A stretch of 50,917 nucleotides of DNA from Streptomyces wedmorensis (GCF_000716445.1 NZ_JNWK01000052.1:1-50917); one strand, 5' to 3'; numbered from the stretch's first letter, positions 32,643-41,491 are shown. The notes: generated by a model not told the origin, from the sequence alone. Translations and numbers: made by a program.

Positions 32643-35476
32643 GCGGGCCTCCTCAGGGACACCAGGTCGGCCAGCTCCCGGTCGGTGAGTTCGGTGAGGG
32701 CGGCCTCGCCGGAGCCGAGGACGGCGTCCGCCAGCGCCCGCTTGGCCCGGAGCATCTCGGCGATGCGGTCCTCGACCGTGCCCTCGGCGACGAGCCGGTG
32801 CACCTGCACCGGCTGGGTCTGCCCGATGCGGTAGGCACGGTCGGTCGCCTGCTCCTCGACGGCCGGGTTCCACCAGCGGTCGTAGTGGACGACATGGCCG
32901 GCCCGCGTGAGGTTGAGGCCGGTGCCCGCGGCCTTGAGGGACAGCAGGAAGACGGGGACCTCACCGTCCTGGAAGCGGTCGACCATGCGCTCCCGCTCGG
33001 CCACCGGGGTGCCGCCGTGCAGCAGTTGGGCCGGGATGCCGCGGGCGGCGAGGTGATCGGCGAGGAGCCGCGCCATCGACACGTACTGGGTGAAGACGAG
33101 CACGGAGCCGTCCTCGGCGAGGATCGTGTCGAGGAGTTCGTCGAGCAGGGCGAGCTTCCCCGAGCGGCCGGCGAGCCGGGTCGTGCCGCTGCCGCGCGGG
33201 ACCTGTTCCTTGAGGTACTGGGCGGGGTGGTTGCAGATCTGCTTGAGGGAGGTCAACAGCTTCATGACGAGGCCCCGGCGGGCCATGCCCTCGGCCGCCT
33301 CGATCCGCTCCATGGTCTCTCGGACCACCGCCTCGTACAGCGAGGCCTGTTCCCGGGTGAGGGCGACGGGGTGGTCGGACTCCGTCTTGGGCGGCAGCTC
33401 GGGGACGATGCCGGGGTCGGACTTGCGGCGGCGCAGCAGGAAGGGCCGCACGAGCCGGGCGAGCCGCTCGACGGCCTCCTCGTGCTCGATCTCCTCGTGG
33501 TTCTCGACGGCCCTGGCGTGGCGGGCCCGGAACGCCTTGAGCGGTCCGAGGAGTCCGGGGGTGGTCCAGTCGAGGAGCGCCCAGAGTTCGGAGAGGTTGT
33601 TCTCCACGGGGGTGCCGGTCAGTGCGACGCGCGCCGGGGCGGGGATCTCGCGCAGCGCCTTGGCCGTCGCGGAGAACGGGTTCTTGACGTGCTGTGCCTC
33701 GTCGGCGACGACCATCCCCCATTCCCGGGCGGCCAGTTCGGCGGCGCTGGTGCGCAGGGTGCCGTAGGTCGTGAGGACGAAGCCGCCCTCGGTGCCGGTC
33801 AGGTCGCGGTCGGCGCCGTGGAACCGGCGGACGGGCACGTCGGGGGCGAACTTCCGCACTTCCCGCTGCCAGTTGCCGAGCAGCGACGCCGGGCAGACGA
33901 CGAGGGTGGGGGCGCGGCGGGCACGGCGCAGGTGGAGGGCGATGAGGGTGACGGTCTTGCCGAGGCCCATGTCGTCGGCCAGGCACCCGCCGAGGCCGAG
34001 CGAGGTCATGAGGTCGAGCCAGGCGAGGCCGCGGAGCTGGTAGTCGCGCAGGGTGGCGGTGAGCCCGGGCGGGGCCTGCACGTCCTCGGGGCCGGCCAGC
34101 AGGCGGTCGCGGAGCGCGGCGAGCGCCCCGACCGGGACGGCGGGCACGGTCTCGCCGTCGACCTCGGCGGCTCCGGTGAGGGCGACGGACAGGGCGTCGA
34201 CCGGTTCGAGCAGGCCCAGTTCCCGCTTGCGCGCCTTGCGGACGAGCGCGGGGTCGACGACGACCCACTGGTCGCGCAGGCGCACGATGGGCCGGTGGGA
34301 CTCGGCCAGCAGGTCCATCTCCCGCTCGGTGAGCGGGTCGCCGTCGAGGGCGAGCTGCCAGTTGAACCGCAGGAGCTCCTCGCTGTCGAAGAAGCCGGTG
34401 CCGTCGGTCGCGGAGCCGGGCGCCGCGTGGGCCGGCCGGACGACGGCGGAGGCGCTCAGCGAGCGGGCGAGCTCGCGCGGCCAGTGGAGGGCGACCCCGG
34501 CGTCGGCGAGCCGGGCGGCGGCCGGGCCGAGGAGTTCGTACAGCTCGTTCTCGGTGACCGCGAGGACGTCGGGCACGTCCCGGTCCAGGAGCCGGGAGAG
34601 CGGGGGCCAGACACGGGCGGCCCGACGGAGTGCCAGGACGGCGTCGATGCGGGCGCGGGGCCCGAAGTGCTCGCCGTCGCCCGCCCACAGGTCCGCGGCG
34701 TCGATGACGAGGGTGGGGTCGGCGAGGCTGTGGATCTGGAGGAGCGCGGCGGCCGCGTGACGCTCGTCGCCGTCCTCGGCGGCCGCGACGTCGAAGAGTT
34801 CATACCCCGAGAGGTCGAGGCGGAGCGAGACGCGCACGCCCGCGTCCATTCCGGCCGCGGCCTCGGCCGCCCAGGCACGCGCGCGAGGCAGGTGCTGGGG
34901 CGCGCGGGCCGCGAACGGCGCACCGACCGCGTGGGCAGCGGCCGGGGTCCGGGGCAGGGTGTCGGCGACCGCGTCCAGGAAGGCGCGCACGAGGGCCTCG
35001 GGTTCGGGCAGCCGCAGCGCGCCGCGCCCGGGGACGGGCACGGCGTGCCCCTCGTACGGGAGGGCCGCGGCGACGGCCCGCAGATGGGCGATGTCCTCGG
35101 CGTCCAGGGGTCCGGCCCGCCAGGCGTCCAGGTCGTCCGCGGTGAGGCCGGGCAGCAGTCGGCCGCGCGCCGCCAGGTGCAGGGCGTGCAGGGCGGCGGC
35201 TCCCCAGCCGGCGGTCGCGGGGTGGGCCGCCGGGTGGTGGCGGGCCACGACGAGATGGGGCAGGGCGGCCTCGATCGGCAGGGTGACCGCGGGCACCGTG
35301 CGCCCCGTGGCACCGCTGCCGTGCCGCCGGGCCACGGTGAGCTCGACGCGCTCGGCACCGCTCTCCACGGGCTCGGGCAGCACGCCGCCGTCGGGCGCCC
35401 AGAACGCGATCCGGCCCTGCCGGGGAAGGGCCGCCGGCAGGAACACGGCGGCGCTGGTCATCCAGGTGTGTGTCAC
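32639..35476 (-). CDS. SNF2-family DEAD/DEAH ATP-dependent helicase
   Basis: A 945-residue SNF2/HepA-type DNA translocase. GTG 35476 is chosen because GGAGGAGG lies about 8 nt upstream. The N-terminal about 430 residues are the SNF2-associated bacterial extension. The ATPase core begins with LRDYQLRGLAWLDLM, then Walker A DDMGLGKT (near 497) and DEAQ (VVADEAQHVKN, near 588), with ALTGTPVENNLSELW. The second RecA domain has VLVFTQYVSMARLL, FLLSLKAAGTGLNLT and YDRWWNPAVEEQATDRAYRIGQ, all SNF2 hallmarks. It acts on duplex DNA with no expected unwinding. It is coupled to the SWIM gene. The promoter holds TTGTCAG-N10-TATGGT, a partial PafBC-type element. Confidence 0.95.
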   Translation of the reverse strand: MTHTWMTSAAVFLPAALPRQGRIAFWAPDGGVLPEPVESGAERVELTVARRHGSGATGRTVPAVTLPIEAALPHLVVARHHPAAHPATAGWGAAALHALHLAARGRLLPGLTADDLDAWRAGPLDAEDIAHLRAVAAALPYEGHAVPVPGRGALRLPEPEALVRAFLDAVADTLPRTPAAAHAVGAPFAARAPQHLPRARAWAAEAAAGMDAGVRVSLRLDLSGYELFDVAAAEDGDERHAAAALLQIHSLADPTLVIDAADLWAGDGEHFGPRARIDAVLALRRAARVWPPLSRLLDRDVPDVLAVTENELYELLGPAAARLADAGVALHWPRELARSLSASAVVRPAHAAPGSATDGTGFFDSEELLRFNWQLALDGDPLTEREMDLLAESHRPIVRLRDQWVVVDPALVRKARKRELGLLEPVDALSVALTGAAEVDGETVPAVPVGALAALRDRLLAGPEDVQAPPGLTATLRDYQLRGLAWLDLMTSLGLGGCLADDMGLGKTVTLIALHLRRARRAPTLVVCPASLLGNWQREVRKFAPDVPVRRFHGADRDLTGTEGGFVLTTYGTLRTSAAELAAREWGMVVADEAQHVKNPFSATAKALREIPAPARVALTGTPVENNLSELWALLDWTTPGLLGPLKAFRARHARAVENHEEIEHEEAVERLARLVRPFLLRRRKSDPGIVPELPPKTESDHPVALTREQASLYEAVVRETMERIEAAEGMARRGLVMKLLTSLKQICNHPAQYLKEQVPRGSGTTRLAGRSGKLALLDELLDTILAEDGSVLVFTQYVSMARLLADHLAARGIPAQLLHGGTPVAERERMVDRFQDGEVPVFLLSLKAAGTGLNLTRAGHVVHYDRWWNPAVEEQATDRAYRIGQTQPVQVHRLVAEGTVEDRIAEMLRAKRALADAVLGSGEAALTELTDRELADLVSLRRPA

Positions 35477-35525
35477 GCCTCCGCCCTCCTCCCGCTGTAC
35501 GTCGCGATCCCCCATCGGACCTCCG

Positions 35526-35548
35526 ACCATACGGGTGGGGTCTGACAA
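35526..35548 (-). promoter_or_regulatory. Partial PafBC-type promoter of the SNF2-SWIM operon
   Basis: Minus strand TTGTCAGAC (35540-35548), 8 nt, TATGGT (35526-35531). The first seven of nine upstream positions match TTGTCRGTG, with the correct N8 spacing and TANNNT box. The leader is about 45 nt, with an RBS. Confidence 0.55.
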
Positions 35549-35649
35549 CGGCCGCGAGGCGGGTTCCCCCGGGCGGCCCAACAACGCATGACACCGTGCC
35601 TCGCGGGCGGCATGGTGGCCTGAGACGACACGACAGAAGAGGATCCGCC

Positions 35650-35982
35650 ATGTCCGTTCGCCGGCGTCTCACGACCGCCACCGGGGCCGTGCTGCTCACT
35701 CTCGCCGTCGCCGGCTGCTCGGGCCTCGGCCGCAGCGCGGTGGGCACGCTCGAGTACGAGACGGAACGCGAGCTGCTGGTGAAAGTGACGAGCCCCTCGG
35801 TGAACGGCTGCCACAGAATGGCGCCGTCCGGCGTGACCAGGGTGGAGAACAACACCCTGGTCGACATCATGCTGTACCCCACCCGTGACTGCCGGGGGCC
35901 GTCCACCTACCTGGCCACCAACACCGCCGACTCGATCCCGCCGGACACCCTGCCCTGGCGCAGCTACAGCGTCGTGCACTGA
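35650..35982 (+). CDS. Small secreted lipoprotein of unknown function
   Basis: A 110-residue protein. The signal peptide ends in the lipobox LAVAGC (Cys23), so the mature protein of about 88 residues is lipid-anchored on the outside. It has two more cysteines (NGCHRM and RDCRG) that could form a disulfide and no recognisable domain. GAAGAGGA lies about 7 nt before the ATG. It is divergent from the SNF2 gene. Lipoprotein export is supported by sequence; the role is not. Confidence 0.78.
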   Translation: MSVRRRLTTATGAVLLTLAVAGCSGLGRSAVGTLEYETERELLVKVTSPSVNGCHRMAPSGVTRVENNTLVDIMLYPTRDCRGPSTYLATNTADSIPPDTLPWRSYSVVH

Positions 35983-36089
35983 GCGGACGAAGGCGGCCCC
36001 GCGGATGCCGGGGCGTCCGTTCACATTCCCCCGCCACGGGTACATGCTGGTGGTACCCCTCGGGGACCCGGACGGGGGATGTGACCGTC

Positions 36090-36359
36090 ATGCGGAGCGG
36101 CAACGAGCCGGCCACCGCGCGCAGCGCGCTGCGGCTGCGGTTCTGGCTGAGCGTGTGGGGGCTGCTGTGGGCCGCCTTCGGCACGACCGTGTTCTCCCTG
36201 CTCGGCCGACCCGGCTGGGCGGCGGCCTGTGGGGTGCTGTTCCTGGTGGTGGTCGTCGACCTGACGATGGTGCTGCACCACATCCACCAGGGCCCGCACT
36301 GGCAGCCGGGCCGGAACATACCGCCGTACGAGCCCGATCACGGCGGCCCTCGGCGCTGA
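36090..36359 (+). CDS. DUF6343 family small membrane protein
   Basis: An 89-residue protein with two membrane helices (FWLSVWGLLWAAFGTTVFSLL and AAACGVLFLVVVVDLTMVLHHI). The opening RSGNEPATARSALRLRFWLS and the ending HWQPGRNIPPYEP match the DUF6343 family of Streptomyces. GGGGGA is about 10 nt before ATG 36090; GTG 36081 would add three residues but is too close to it. A possible promoter is TTCACA (36020-36025), 17 nt, CATGCT. Function unknown. Confidence 0.8.
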   Translation: MRSGNEPATARSALRLRFWLSVWGLLWAAFGTTVFSLLGRPGWAAACGVLFLVVVVDLTMVLHHIHQGPHWQPGRNIPPYEPDHGGPRR

Positions 36360-36370
36360 CCCCGCGCCCC

Positions 36371-36739
36371 TCAGTTCCCGGTGTCGAAGCCCGCGGCCTG
36401 GAGGTACTCCGGCTTCGGGTCGAGGGCGGCGGCGAGGCGGAAGTGCCGGGTTGCCTGGGTGGCCTGGCCGGACCGCTCGTAGGTGCGGGCCAGCGCGAAG
36501 TGGGCGAACGCGTTGTCCGGCTCGCGCTCCAGGACCAGCTCGAACTCCAGCTGCGCCGGACGCAGCTGGGCGGCCGCGAAGAACGCCCTCGCGCGCAGCA
36601 GCCGCGCGGCCGTGTTCTCGGGATGGGCGGCGATCACCGAGTCGAGGAGTTTGACGGCACCACGGGGATCCCGGGCGGCCAGCAGGTGCTCGGCGGCGCG
36701 GAAGTCGATGACGTGCGTTTCCGGGTTCCTGTCGGCCAC
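36371..36739 (-). CDS. Tetratricopeptide repeat protein
   Basis: A 122-residue protein starting at GTG 36739, with GGGGAAGGA about 8 nt upstream. It is made of about three TPR units: RAAEHLLAARDPRGAVKLLDSVIAAHP, TAARLLRARAFFAAAQLRPAQLEFELVLEREP and AFAHFALARTYERSGQATQATRHFRLAAALDP. Each shows the TPR pattern of small residues at positions 8 and 20 and Pro at 32. It probably mediates protein interactions. There is no signal peptide. It converges with DUF6343 and lies about 100 bp downstream of coaE in the same direction. Confidence 0.88.
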   Translation of the reverse strand: MADRNPETHVIDFRAAEHLLAARDPRGAVKLLDSVIAAHPENTAARLLRARAFFAAAQLRPAQLEFELVLEREPDNAFAHFALARTYERSGQATQATRHFRLAAALDPKPEYLQAAGFDTGN

Positions 36740-36841
36740 GATGGCATCCTTCCCCTCGATCCGGTGGTTGAACACCGGACCCGGTGACCGCATTCCGCCG
36801 ACGACCCCGGGGCCCGTGGGCGGTTTGGCGCCGGAGGAGCC

Positions 36842-37444
36842 CTATCGGTCCGCGGCCCGGCGCTCCAGTTCGTCCCAGACCTTCCGGACCTGCGGTGCAA
36901 GTGCGTCGAGCGGTCCGTCGTTGTCGATCACCAGGTCGGCGACGGCCAGCCGCTGCTCCCGCGTGGCCTGGGCCGACATCCGGGCACGGGCCTCGGTCTC
37001 GACCATGCCCCGGAGGCGTACCAGCCGGTCGAGCTGGGTCTCCGGCGACGCGTCGACGACGACCACCAGGTCGTACAGCGGCGCGAGTCCGTTCTCGGTG
37101 AGCAGGGGCACGTCGTGGACGACGACGTCGCCTGCGCCCGCCCGGCTCTCCAGCTCCGCCGACCGGGCCCCGACCAGGGGGTGGACGATGGCGTTGAGGG
37201 TGGCGAGCTTGTCGGGGTCGGCGAACACGATGGAGCCGAGCCTGGGCCGGTCGAGCGTCCCCTCCTCGGTGAGGACGTCCTCCCCGAAGGCCTCCACGAC
37301 GGCCGCGAGCCCCGGGGTGCCGGGCTCGACGACCTCGCGGGCGATCCGGTCCGCGTCGATCAGCACGGCCCCGTACGAGACGAACAGCCGTGACACCTCA
37401 CTCTTGCCGGCGCCGATCCCGCCGGTCAGGCCCACCTTCAGCAT
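36842..37444 (-). CDS. coaE: Dephospho-CoA kinase
   Basis: CoaE phosphorylates the 3'-OH of dephospho-CoA with ATP, the last step of coenzyme A synthesis. 200 residues, the normal length for the single-domain form; there is no C-terminal GrpB/UPF0157 fusion of the kind known from mycobacteria. The P-loop GGIGAGKS is at 8-15. [13 protein letters not shown] supplies the catalytic Asp and lid, and [10 protein letters not shown] is the CoA-binding segment. NAIVHPLV and a long lid helix follow. TAAGCT (37452-37457, minus strand) lies 7 nt before the ATG, so the mRNA is probably leaderless. It sits downstream of the PAC2 gene, after a hairpin. Confidence 0.96.
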   Translation of the reverse strand: MLKVGLTGGIGAGKSEVSRLFVSYGAVLIDADRIAREVVEPGTPGLAAVVEAFGEDVLTEEGTLDRPRLGSIVFADPDKLATLNAIVHPLVGARSAELESRAGAGDVVVHDVPLLTENGLAPLYDLVVVVDASPETQLDRLVRLRGMVETEARARMSAQATREQRLAVADLVIDNDGPLDALAPQVRKVWDELERRAADR

Positions 37445-37451
37445 GAGCGGC

Positions 37452-37457
37452 AGCTTA
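37452..37457 (-). promoter_or_regulatory. -10 box of leaderless coaE mRNA
   Basis: TAAGCT on the minus strand, with 7 nt to the ATG and no RBS. Confidence 0.5.
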
Positions 37458-37483
37458 GGGCCTGCCCCGGGAGGGGCTCACCG

Positions 37484-37521
37484 CGGCCCCGCCCGATCGG
37501 CGCCGAGGCGCCGCGGGGCCG
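37484..37521 (-). terminator. Hairpin downstream of the PAC2 gene
   Basis: 9-bp inverted repeat CGGCCCCGC / GCGGGGCCG enclosing a smaller GGCGCC-based hairpin, 20 nt beyond the PAC2 stop. Confidence 0.6.
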
Positions 37522-37540
37522 GCCCGGTCGGCAGGACACC

Positions 37541-38479
37541 CTAGGAGTCGCCCTCCCGCTCGGCGAGGAAGCGCTCGAACTCGCGGCCCAGCTCGTCCGC
37601 CGACGGCAGGTCGACCGGCTCGGCGACCAGGCTGCCGCGCGTCTCGGCGCCGGCCGCCGCGTCGTACTGGTGCTCAAGGCCCTGCACGAGCGCGACCAGC
37701 TCCTCGTCACCCTCGCCGATCTGGCGGTCGATCTCGGTCTGGGTGCGGCGGGCCTCCGTGCGGAGGGAGTGGGCGACGCCCGGGAGGACGAGGCCGGTGG
37801 CGGCGGTGACGGCTTCGAGGGCGGTCAGGGCCGCGTCCGGGTACGGGGAGCGGGCGACGTAGTGCGGGACGTGCGCGGCGACACCGAGGGTGTCGTGGCC
37901 GGACTCGGTGAGCCGGTACTCGACGAGGGACTCGGCGCTGCCGGGGACCTGGGCCTCGTCGAACGGGCTGCGGTGGCCCGGCATGAGGTCGGTGCGGCTG
38001 CCGTGCGGGGTGAGTCCGACGGGGCGGGTGTGCGGGACGCCCATGGGGATGCCGTGGAAGTTCACGGAGAGGCGCACGCCGAGGCGCTCGATGATCTGCC
38101 GGACGGCGGCCGCGAACCGCTCCCACTCCACGTCGGGCTCGGGACCCGAGAGGACGAGGAAGGGTGCGCCGGTGGCGTCCTGGACGAGGCGGACCTCGAT
38201 GGACGGCGTCTCGTACGCGGTCCAGCGGTCGCGCCGGAAGGTGAGCAGCGGTCGGCGCGCGCGGTAGTCCACGAGCCGGTCGTGGTCGAAACGGGCCACC
38301 AGCTGGTGCGGAAGGGTTTCGAGCAGACGGTCGATGATCTGCTCGCCGGTCTCGCCCGCGTCGATGTAGCCGTCGAAGTGGTACAGCATGACCAGCCCGG
38401 CCGACTCCTGCGCCAGGGCGAGGTCGACGACGGCCAGGCCCTTCGCGTCCCATTCGTACAAATCCTGGGGATCAAGCAC
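37541..38479 (-). CDS. PAC2 family protein (proteasome-assembly-chaperone-like)
   Basis: A 312-residue PAC2-fold protein. GTG 38479 is preceded at 8 nt by GAGGAGGAG, which fixes the start ([19 protein letters not shown]). Conserved blocks are [68 protein letters not shown] and [26 protein letters not shown]2 proteins resemble eukaryotic proteasome-assembly factors. In actinobacteria they are conserved, often annotated only by fold, and a link with the 20S proteasome is suggested but not shown by this locus. The gene stands alone and ends in a strong hairpin. Confidence 0.93.
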   Translation of the reverse strand: MLDPQDLYEWDAKGLAVVDLALAQESAGLVMLYHFDGYIDAGETGEQIIDRLLETLPHQLVARFDHDRLVDYRARRPLLTFRRDRWTAYETPSIEVRLVQDATGAPFLVLSGPEPDVEWERFAAAVRQIIERLGVRLSVNFHGIPMGVPHTRPVGLTPHGSRTDLMPGHRSPFDEAQVPGSAESLVEYRLTESGHDTLGVAAHVPHYVARSPYPDAALTALEAVTAATGLVLPGVAHSLRTEARRTQTEIDRQIGEGDEELVALVQGLEHQYDAAAGAETRGSLVAEPVDLPSADELGREFERFLAEREGDS

Positions 38480-38590
38480 GATTACCGCTCCTCCTCGTGT
38501 TCTCTCTGGAAACGCCGGGTGCGGCACGGCCATTCCCGTGCGGGGCGATCTTCCGGCGGAGTTCCGGCCCGGGAGCGACCCGGACCGGCC

Positions 38591-38603
38591 ACTGGTCCAG
38601 ACC
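38591..38603. promoter_or_regulatory. DasR-like operator (dre-type site)
   Basis: ACTGGTCCAGACC, continuing to TTG, matches the dre palindrome ACTGGTCTAGACCAGT at 12 of the 13 positions read. It lies directly against the -35 box of the beta-helix gene, where binding of a repressor would block polymerase. The same arrangement is known for Streptomyces chitinase promoters. Confidence 0.65.
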
Positions 38604-38632
38604 TTGACATGTTCACGGCCTCTCCCTACCGT
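38604..38632 (+). promoter_or_regulatory. Promoter of the beta-helix gene
   Basis: TTGACA (38604-38609), a 17-nt spacer and TACCGT (38627-38632): a perfect -35 and a good -10. The leader is about 75 nt. Confidence 0.75.
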
Positions 38633-38712
38633 CTCGGGACAGCGTCGCGTTCAACATCACGACCACCGTGCACATACAGGAACTCCCCTCGTTCCCGTCC
38701 GGAAGGCACCCC

Positions 38713-39660
38713 ATGCGCACCCGAACGCTGCTCGTCCCCCTGCTCCCGGCGCTCCTCGCCGTTCCCCTCGTCGGCACGCCCGCCTCTGCGGCCACCATCG
38801 AGGTCTCGACCGCCGCCCAGCTCAAGGCGGCGCTCACGGGCGCCGGCCCCGGCGACACGATCCACCTCGCGGACGGCACGTACGCCGGCAACTTCAAGGC
38901 CACCGTCCCGGGCACCGCCACGGCCCGGATCACCCTGACCGGCTCGTCGCGCGCGGTGCTGACGGCCGGCGGCGGCTACGGACTGCACCTCAACGGCGCC
39001 TCGTACTGGACGGTCACGGGGATCACCGTGACCGGCGGACAGAAGGGGATCATGGCGGACTCCGCGAACGGCGTGGTGATCGACGGGGTCACCGTGCACG
39101 ACCTGGACATGGAGGGCGTGCACTTCCGCAATTCCAGCAGGAACGGCGTCCTGAAGAACTCGCGGATCTACGACACCGGGAACGACGGCCGGGGCATGGG
39201 CGAGGGGGTGTACGTCGGCACCGCCAACACCCTCACGGACCGGAGCGACAACGCGCAGATCCTGAACAACGTCATCGGCCCTGACGTCGGCGGGGAGAGC
39301 GTCGACATCAAGGAGGGCACCACCGGGGCGCGGATCGTCGGCAACACCTTCGACGGGCGCGGGCTGACCGGCGCCAACTACGACGACTCCTGGGTCGACG
39401 TGAAGGGCAACAACGTCCTCGTGGAGGGCAACTCCGGCGTGAACACGACGAACAACGGCTTCGAGACCCACAGCCAGCAGAGCGGCTGGGGCTGCGGGAC
39501 GGTCTTCCGGGACAACCGCGCGAACCTGACGGGCGCGACCGGGTCCCAGCGGCTCGCGATCAACGTCGCCGACCAGAGCGGCACCTGCAGGACCACGGTG
39601 TACGCCTCGAACACGGTGACCGGCGGGAACGGCCTGACGAACATCGCCGTCACCCCCTGA
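38713..39660 (+). CDS. Secreted right-handed parallel beta-helix protein, probable polysaccharide-active
   Basis: A 315-residue exported protein. The signal peptide is about 1-29 (LLVPLLPALLAVPLV, cleavage after ASA). The mature part opens with TIEVSTAAQLKAALTGAGPGDTIHLADGTY, the usual first coil of PL6/pectate-lyase-like beta-helices. It then repeats coils with N/G/V-rich turns: YWTVTGITVTGGQKGIMAD, GVVIDGVTVHDLDMEGVHF, NGVLKNSRIYDTGND and AQILNNVIGPDVGGESVDI. Two cysteines near the end (GWGCGTVF, SGTCRT) may pair. GGAAGG lies 6 nt before ATG 38713. The DasR-like site suggests control by the chitin/GlcNAc regulon. Substrate and enzymatic activity are not proven. Confidence 0.88.
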   Translation: MRTRTLLVPLLPALLAVPLVGTPASAATIEVSTAAQLKAALTGAGPGDTIHLADGTYAGNFKATVPGTATARITLTGSSRAVLTAGGGYGLHLNGASYWTVTGITVTGGQKGIMADSANGVVIDGVTVHDLDMEGVHFRNSSRNGVLKNSRIYDTGNDGRGMGEGVYVGTANTLTDRSDNAQILNNVIGPDVGGESVDIKEGTTGARIVGNTFDGRGLTGANYDDSWVDVKGNNVLVEGNSGVNTTNNGFETHSQQSGWGCGTVFRDNRANLTGATGSQRLAINVADQSGTCRTTVYASNTVTGGNGLTNIAVTP

Positions 39661-39685
39661 AGGGCCGCGCGGCCCCGGAAATGAC

Positions 39686-39719
39686 CGAGGCCCGCTCCCC
39701 CGAAGGGGAGCGGGCCTCG
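39686..39719. terminator. Strong bidirectional terminator between the beta-helix gene and rpsA
   Basis: A perfect 15-bp stem (39686-39700 with 39705-39719) and a CGAA tetraloop, between two convergent genes. Read on the rpsA strand it is followed by a short T-containing tract. Confidence 0.9.
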
Positions 39720-39754
39720 ATTCGCTAGCGGCTAGCGCTCAGCGGAGAGCCTGT

Positions 39755-41266
39755 TCAGCTCTGGCCGCCGGCCAGCTTCTCGCGCAGGGCGGCGAGCGCC
39801 TCGTCCGACGCCAGGGCGCCGGAGTTGTCGTCCGACTCCGAGGAGTACGAACCACCCGAGATGCCCGCACCGGCGTTGCCGGCGGCCGGGGCGGCAGCAC
39901 CCTCGGCAGCGGCGGCCTCGTCGGCCTCGCGGGACTTGATGACCTGAGCCTGGTGCTGCTCGAAGCGAGCCTGCGCCTCGGCGTACTGGGTCTCCCAGGC
40001 CTCGCGCTGGGTCTCGAAGCCCTCGAGCCAGTCGTTGGTCTCGGGGTCGAAGCCCTCGGGGTAGATGTAGTTGCCCTGGTCGTCGTAGGACGCGGCCATG
40101 CCGTACAGGGTCGGGTCGAACTCGACCGAGGCCGGGTCGGCACCGAAGGACTCGTTGGCCTGCTTCAGCGAGAGGCTGATGCGACGACGCTCGAGGTCGA
40201 TGTCGATGACCTTGACGAAGATCTCGTCGTTGACCTGGACGACCTGCTCCGGGATCTCCACGTGGCGCTCGGCCAGCTCGGAGATGTGGACCAGACCCTC
40301 GATGCCCTCGTCCACGCGGACGAACGCACCGAACGGAACCAGCTTGGTGACCTTACCCGGGACGACCTGACCGATCTGGTGCGTACGGGCGAACTGCTGC
40401 CACGGGTCCTCCTGCGTCGCCTTCAGCGACAGGGAGACACGCTCGCGGTCCATGTCGACGTCGAGAACCTCGACGGTGACCTCCTGGCCGACCTCGACAA
40501 CCTCGGACGGGTGGTCGATGTGCTTCCAGGACAGCTCGGAGACGTGCACGAGACCGTCGACGCCACCCAGGTCCACGAAGGCACCGAAGTTGACGATCGA
40601 GGAAACGACGCCGGAGCGGACCTGACCCTTCTGCAGGGTGGTGAGGAACGTCTGGCGAACCTCGGACTGGGTCTGCTCGAGCCAGGCACGGCGGGACAGG
40701 ACCACGTTGTTGCGGTTCTTGTCCAGCTCGATGATCTTCGCCTCGAGCTCCTTGCCCACGTAGGGCTGGAGGTCGCGGACACGACGCATCTCGACGAGGG
40801 AGGCCGGCAGGAAGCCACGGAGGCCGATGTCGAGGATGAGACCACCCTTGACGACCTCGATGACGGTACCGGTGACGATGCCGTCCTCTTCCTTGATCTT
40901 CTCGATGGTGCCCCAGGCGCGCTCGTACTGGGCACGCTTCTTCGAGAGGATCAGGCGGCCTTCCTTGTCCTCCTTCTGGAGAACCAGGGCCTCGATCTCG
41001 TCGCCGACCTTGACGACCTCGTTCGGGTCGACGTCGTGCTTGATCGAGAGCTCGCGGCTCGGGATGACGCCTTCGGTCTTGTAACCGATGTCGAGCAGGA
41101 CCTCGTCCCGGTCGACCTTCACGATGACGCCGTCGACGATGTCGCCGTCGTTGAAGTACTTGATCGTCTCGTCGATCGCGGCGAGGAAGGCTTCCTCGTT
41201 ACCGATGTCGTTGACCGCAACCTGCGGGGTGGTGCTGGTGGCGGTGGTCTCGGTGCTGCTCGTCAT
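39755..41266 (-). CDS. rpsA: 30S ribosomal protein S1
   Basis: S1 binds mRNA on the small subunit and helps initiation on structured or weak-RBS messages. 503 residues with four S1 (OB-fold) domains, the actinobacterial layout, against six in E. coli. Domain landmarks are GDIVDGVIVKVDRDEVLLDIGYKTEGVIP, GTVIEVVKGGLILDIGLRGFLPASL, RSGVVSSIVNFGAFVDLGGVDGLVHVSEL and PGKVTKLVPFGAFVRVDEGIEGLVHISEL. The C terminus is acidic and low-complexity (EAAAAEGAAAPAAG...). The coding region has noticeably lower GC than its neighbours, as expected for a highly expressed gene. The upstream RBS is weak (GGAG at 11 nt). It has a long leader from a near-consensus promoter. Confidence 0.98.
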   Translation of the reverse strand: MTSSTETTATSTTPQVAVNDIGNEEAFLAAIDETIKYFNDGDIVDGVIVKVDRDEVLLDIGYKTEGVIPSRELSIKHDVDPNEVVKVGDEIEALVLQKEDKEGRLILSKKRAQYERAWGTIEKIKEEDGIVTGTVIEVVKGGLILDIGLRGFLPASLVEMRRVRDLQPYVGKELEAKIIELDKNRNNVVLSRRAWLEQTQSEVRQTFLTTLQKGQVRSGVVSSIVNFGAFVDLGGVDGLVHVSELSWKHIDHPSEVVEVGQEVTVEVLDVDMDRERVSLSLKATQEDPWQQFARTHQIGQVVPGKVTKLVPFGAFVRVDEGIEGLVHISELAERHVEIPEQVVQVNDEIFVKVIDIDLERRRISLSLKQANESFGADPASVEFDPTLYGMAASYDDQGNYIYPEGFDPETNDWLEGFETQREAWETQYAEAQARFEQHQAQVIKSREADEAAAAEGAAAPAAGNAGAGISGGSYSSESDDNSGALASDEALAALREKLAGGQS

Positions 41267-41455
41267 GTGGGAAAGGGCTCCGGTTACGGACAGAAAGTCG
41301 TAGGTACTGCTACGCCGAGAGCCCGTATCGCACCAAGAAGCCGGACAGCCAATGAGGAACCCTTCCCGCGGACGGGGGGAACCTCGAAAACCGAGGGGAC
41401 ATACAACAGGTACGAGCGCGGCCTGCTCCGTCTGAGGCGCGCAGGCCCGCAGCGC
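41267..41455 (-). promoter_or_regulatory. Long 5' leader of rpsA
   Basis: About 190 nt between the predicted transcript start and the ATG, with no gene in either direction. It has several short inverted repeats, including CCTCG-aaaac-CGAGG at 41382-41396. Autoregulation of rpsA through its leader is known in other bacteria; the element here is a candidate. The rest of the gap, to 41611, holds the rpsA promoter and the methyltransferase upstream region. Confidence 0.45.
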
Positions 41456-41462
41456 AACCTTT

Positions 41463-41491
41463 AGCATACGGGGGCGGCCGGACAGGGTCAA
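41463..41491 (-). promoter_or_regulatory. Promoter of rpsA
   Basis: Minus strand TTGACC (41486-41491), a 17-nt spacer and TATGCT (41463-41468): near-consensus for the principal sigma factor HrdB. Confidence 0.82.
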
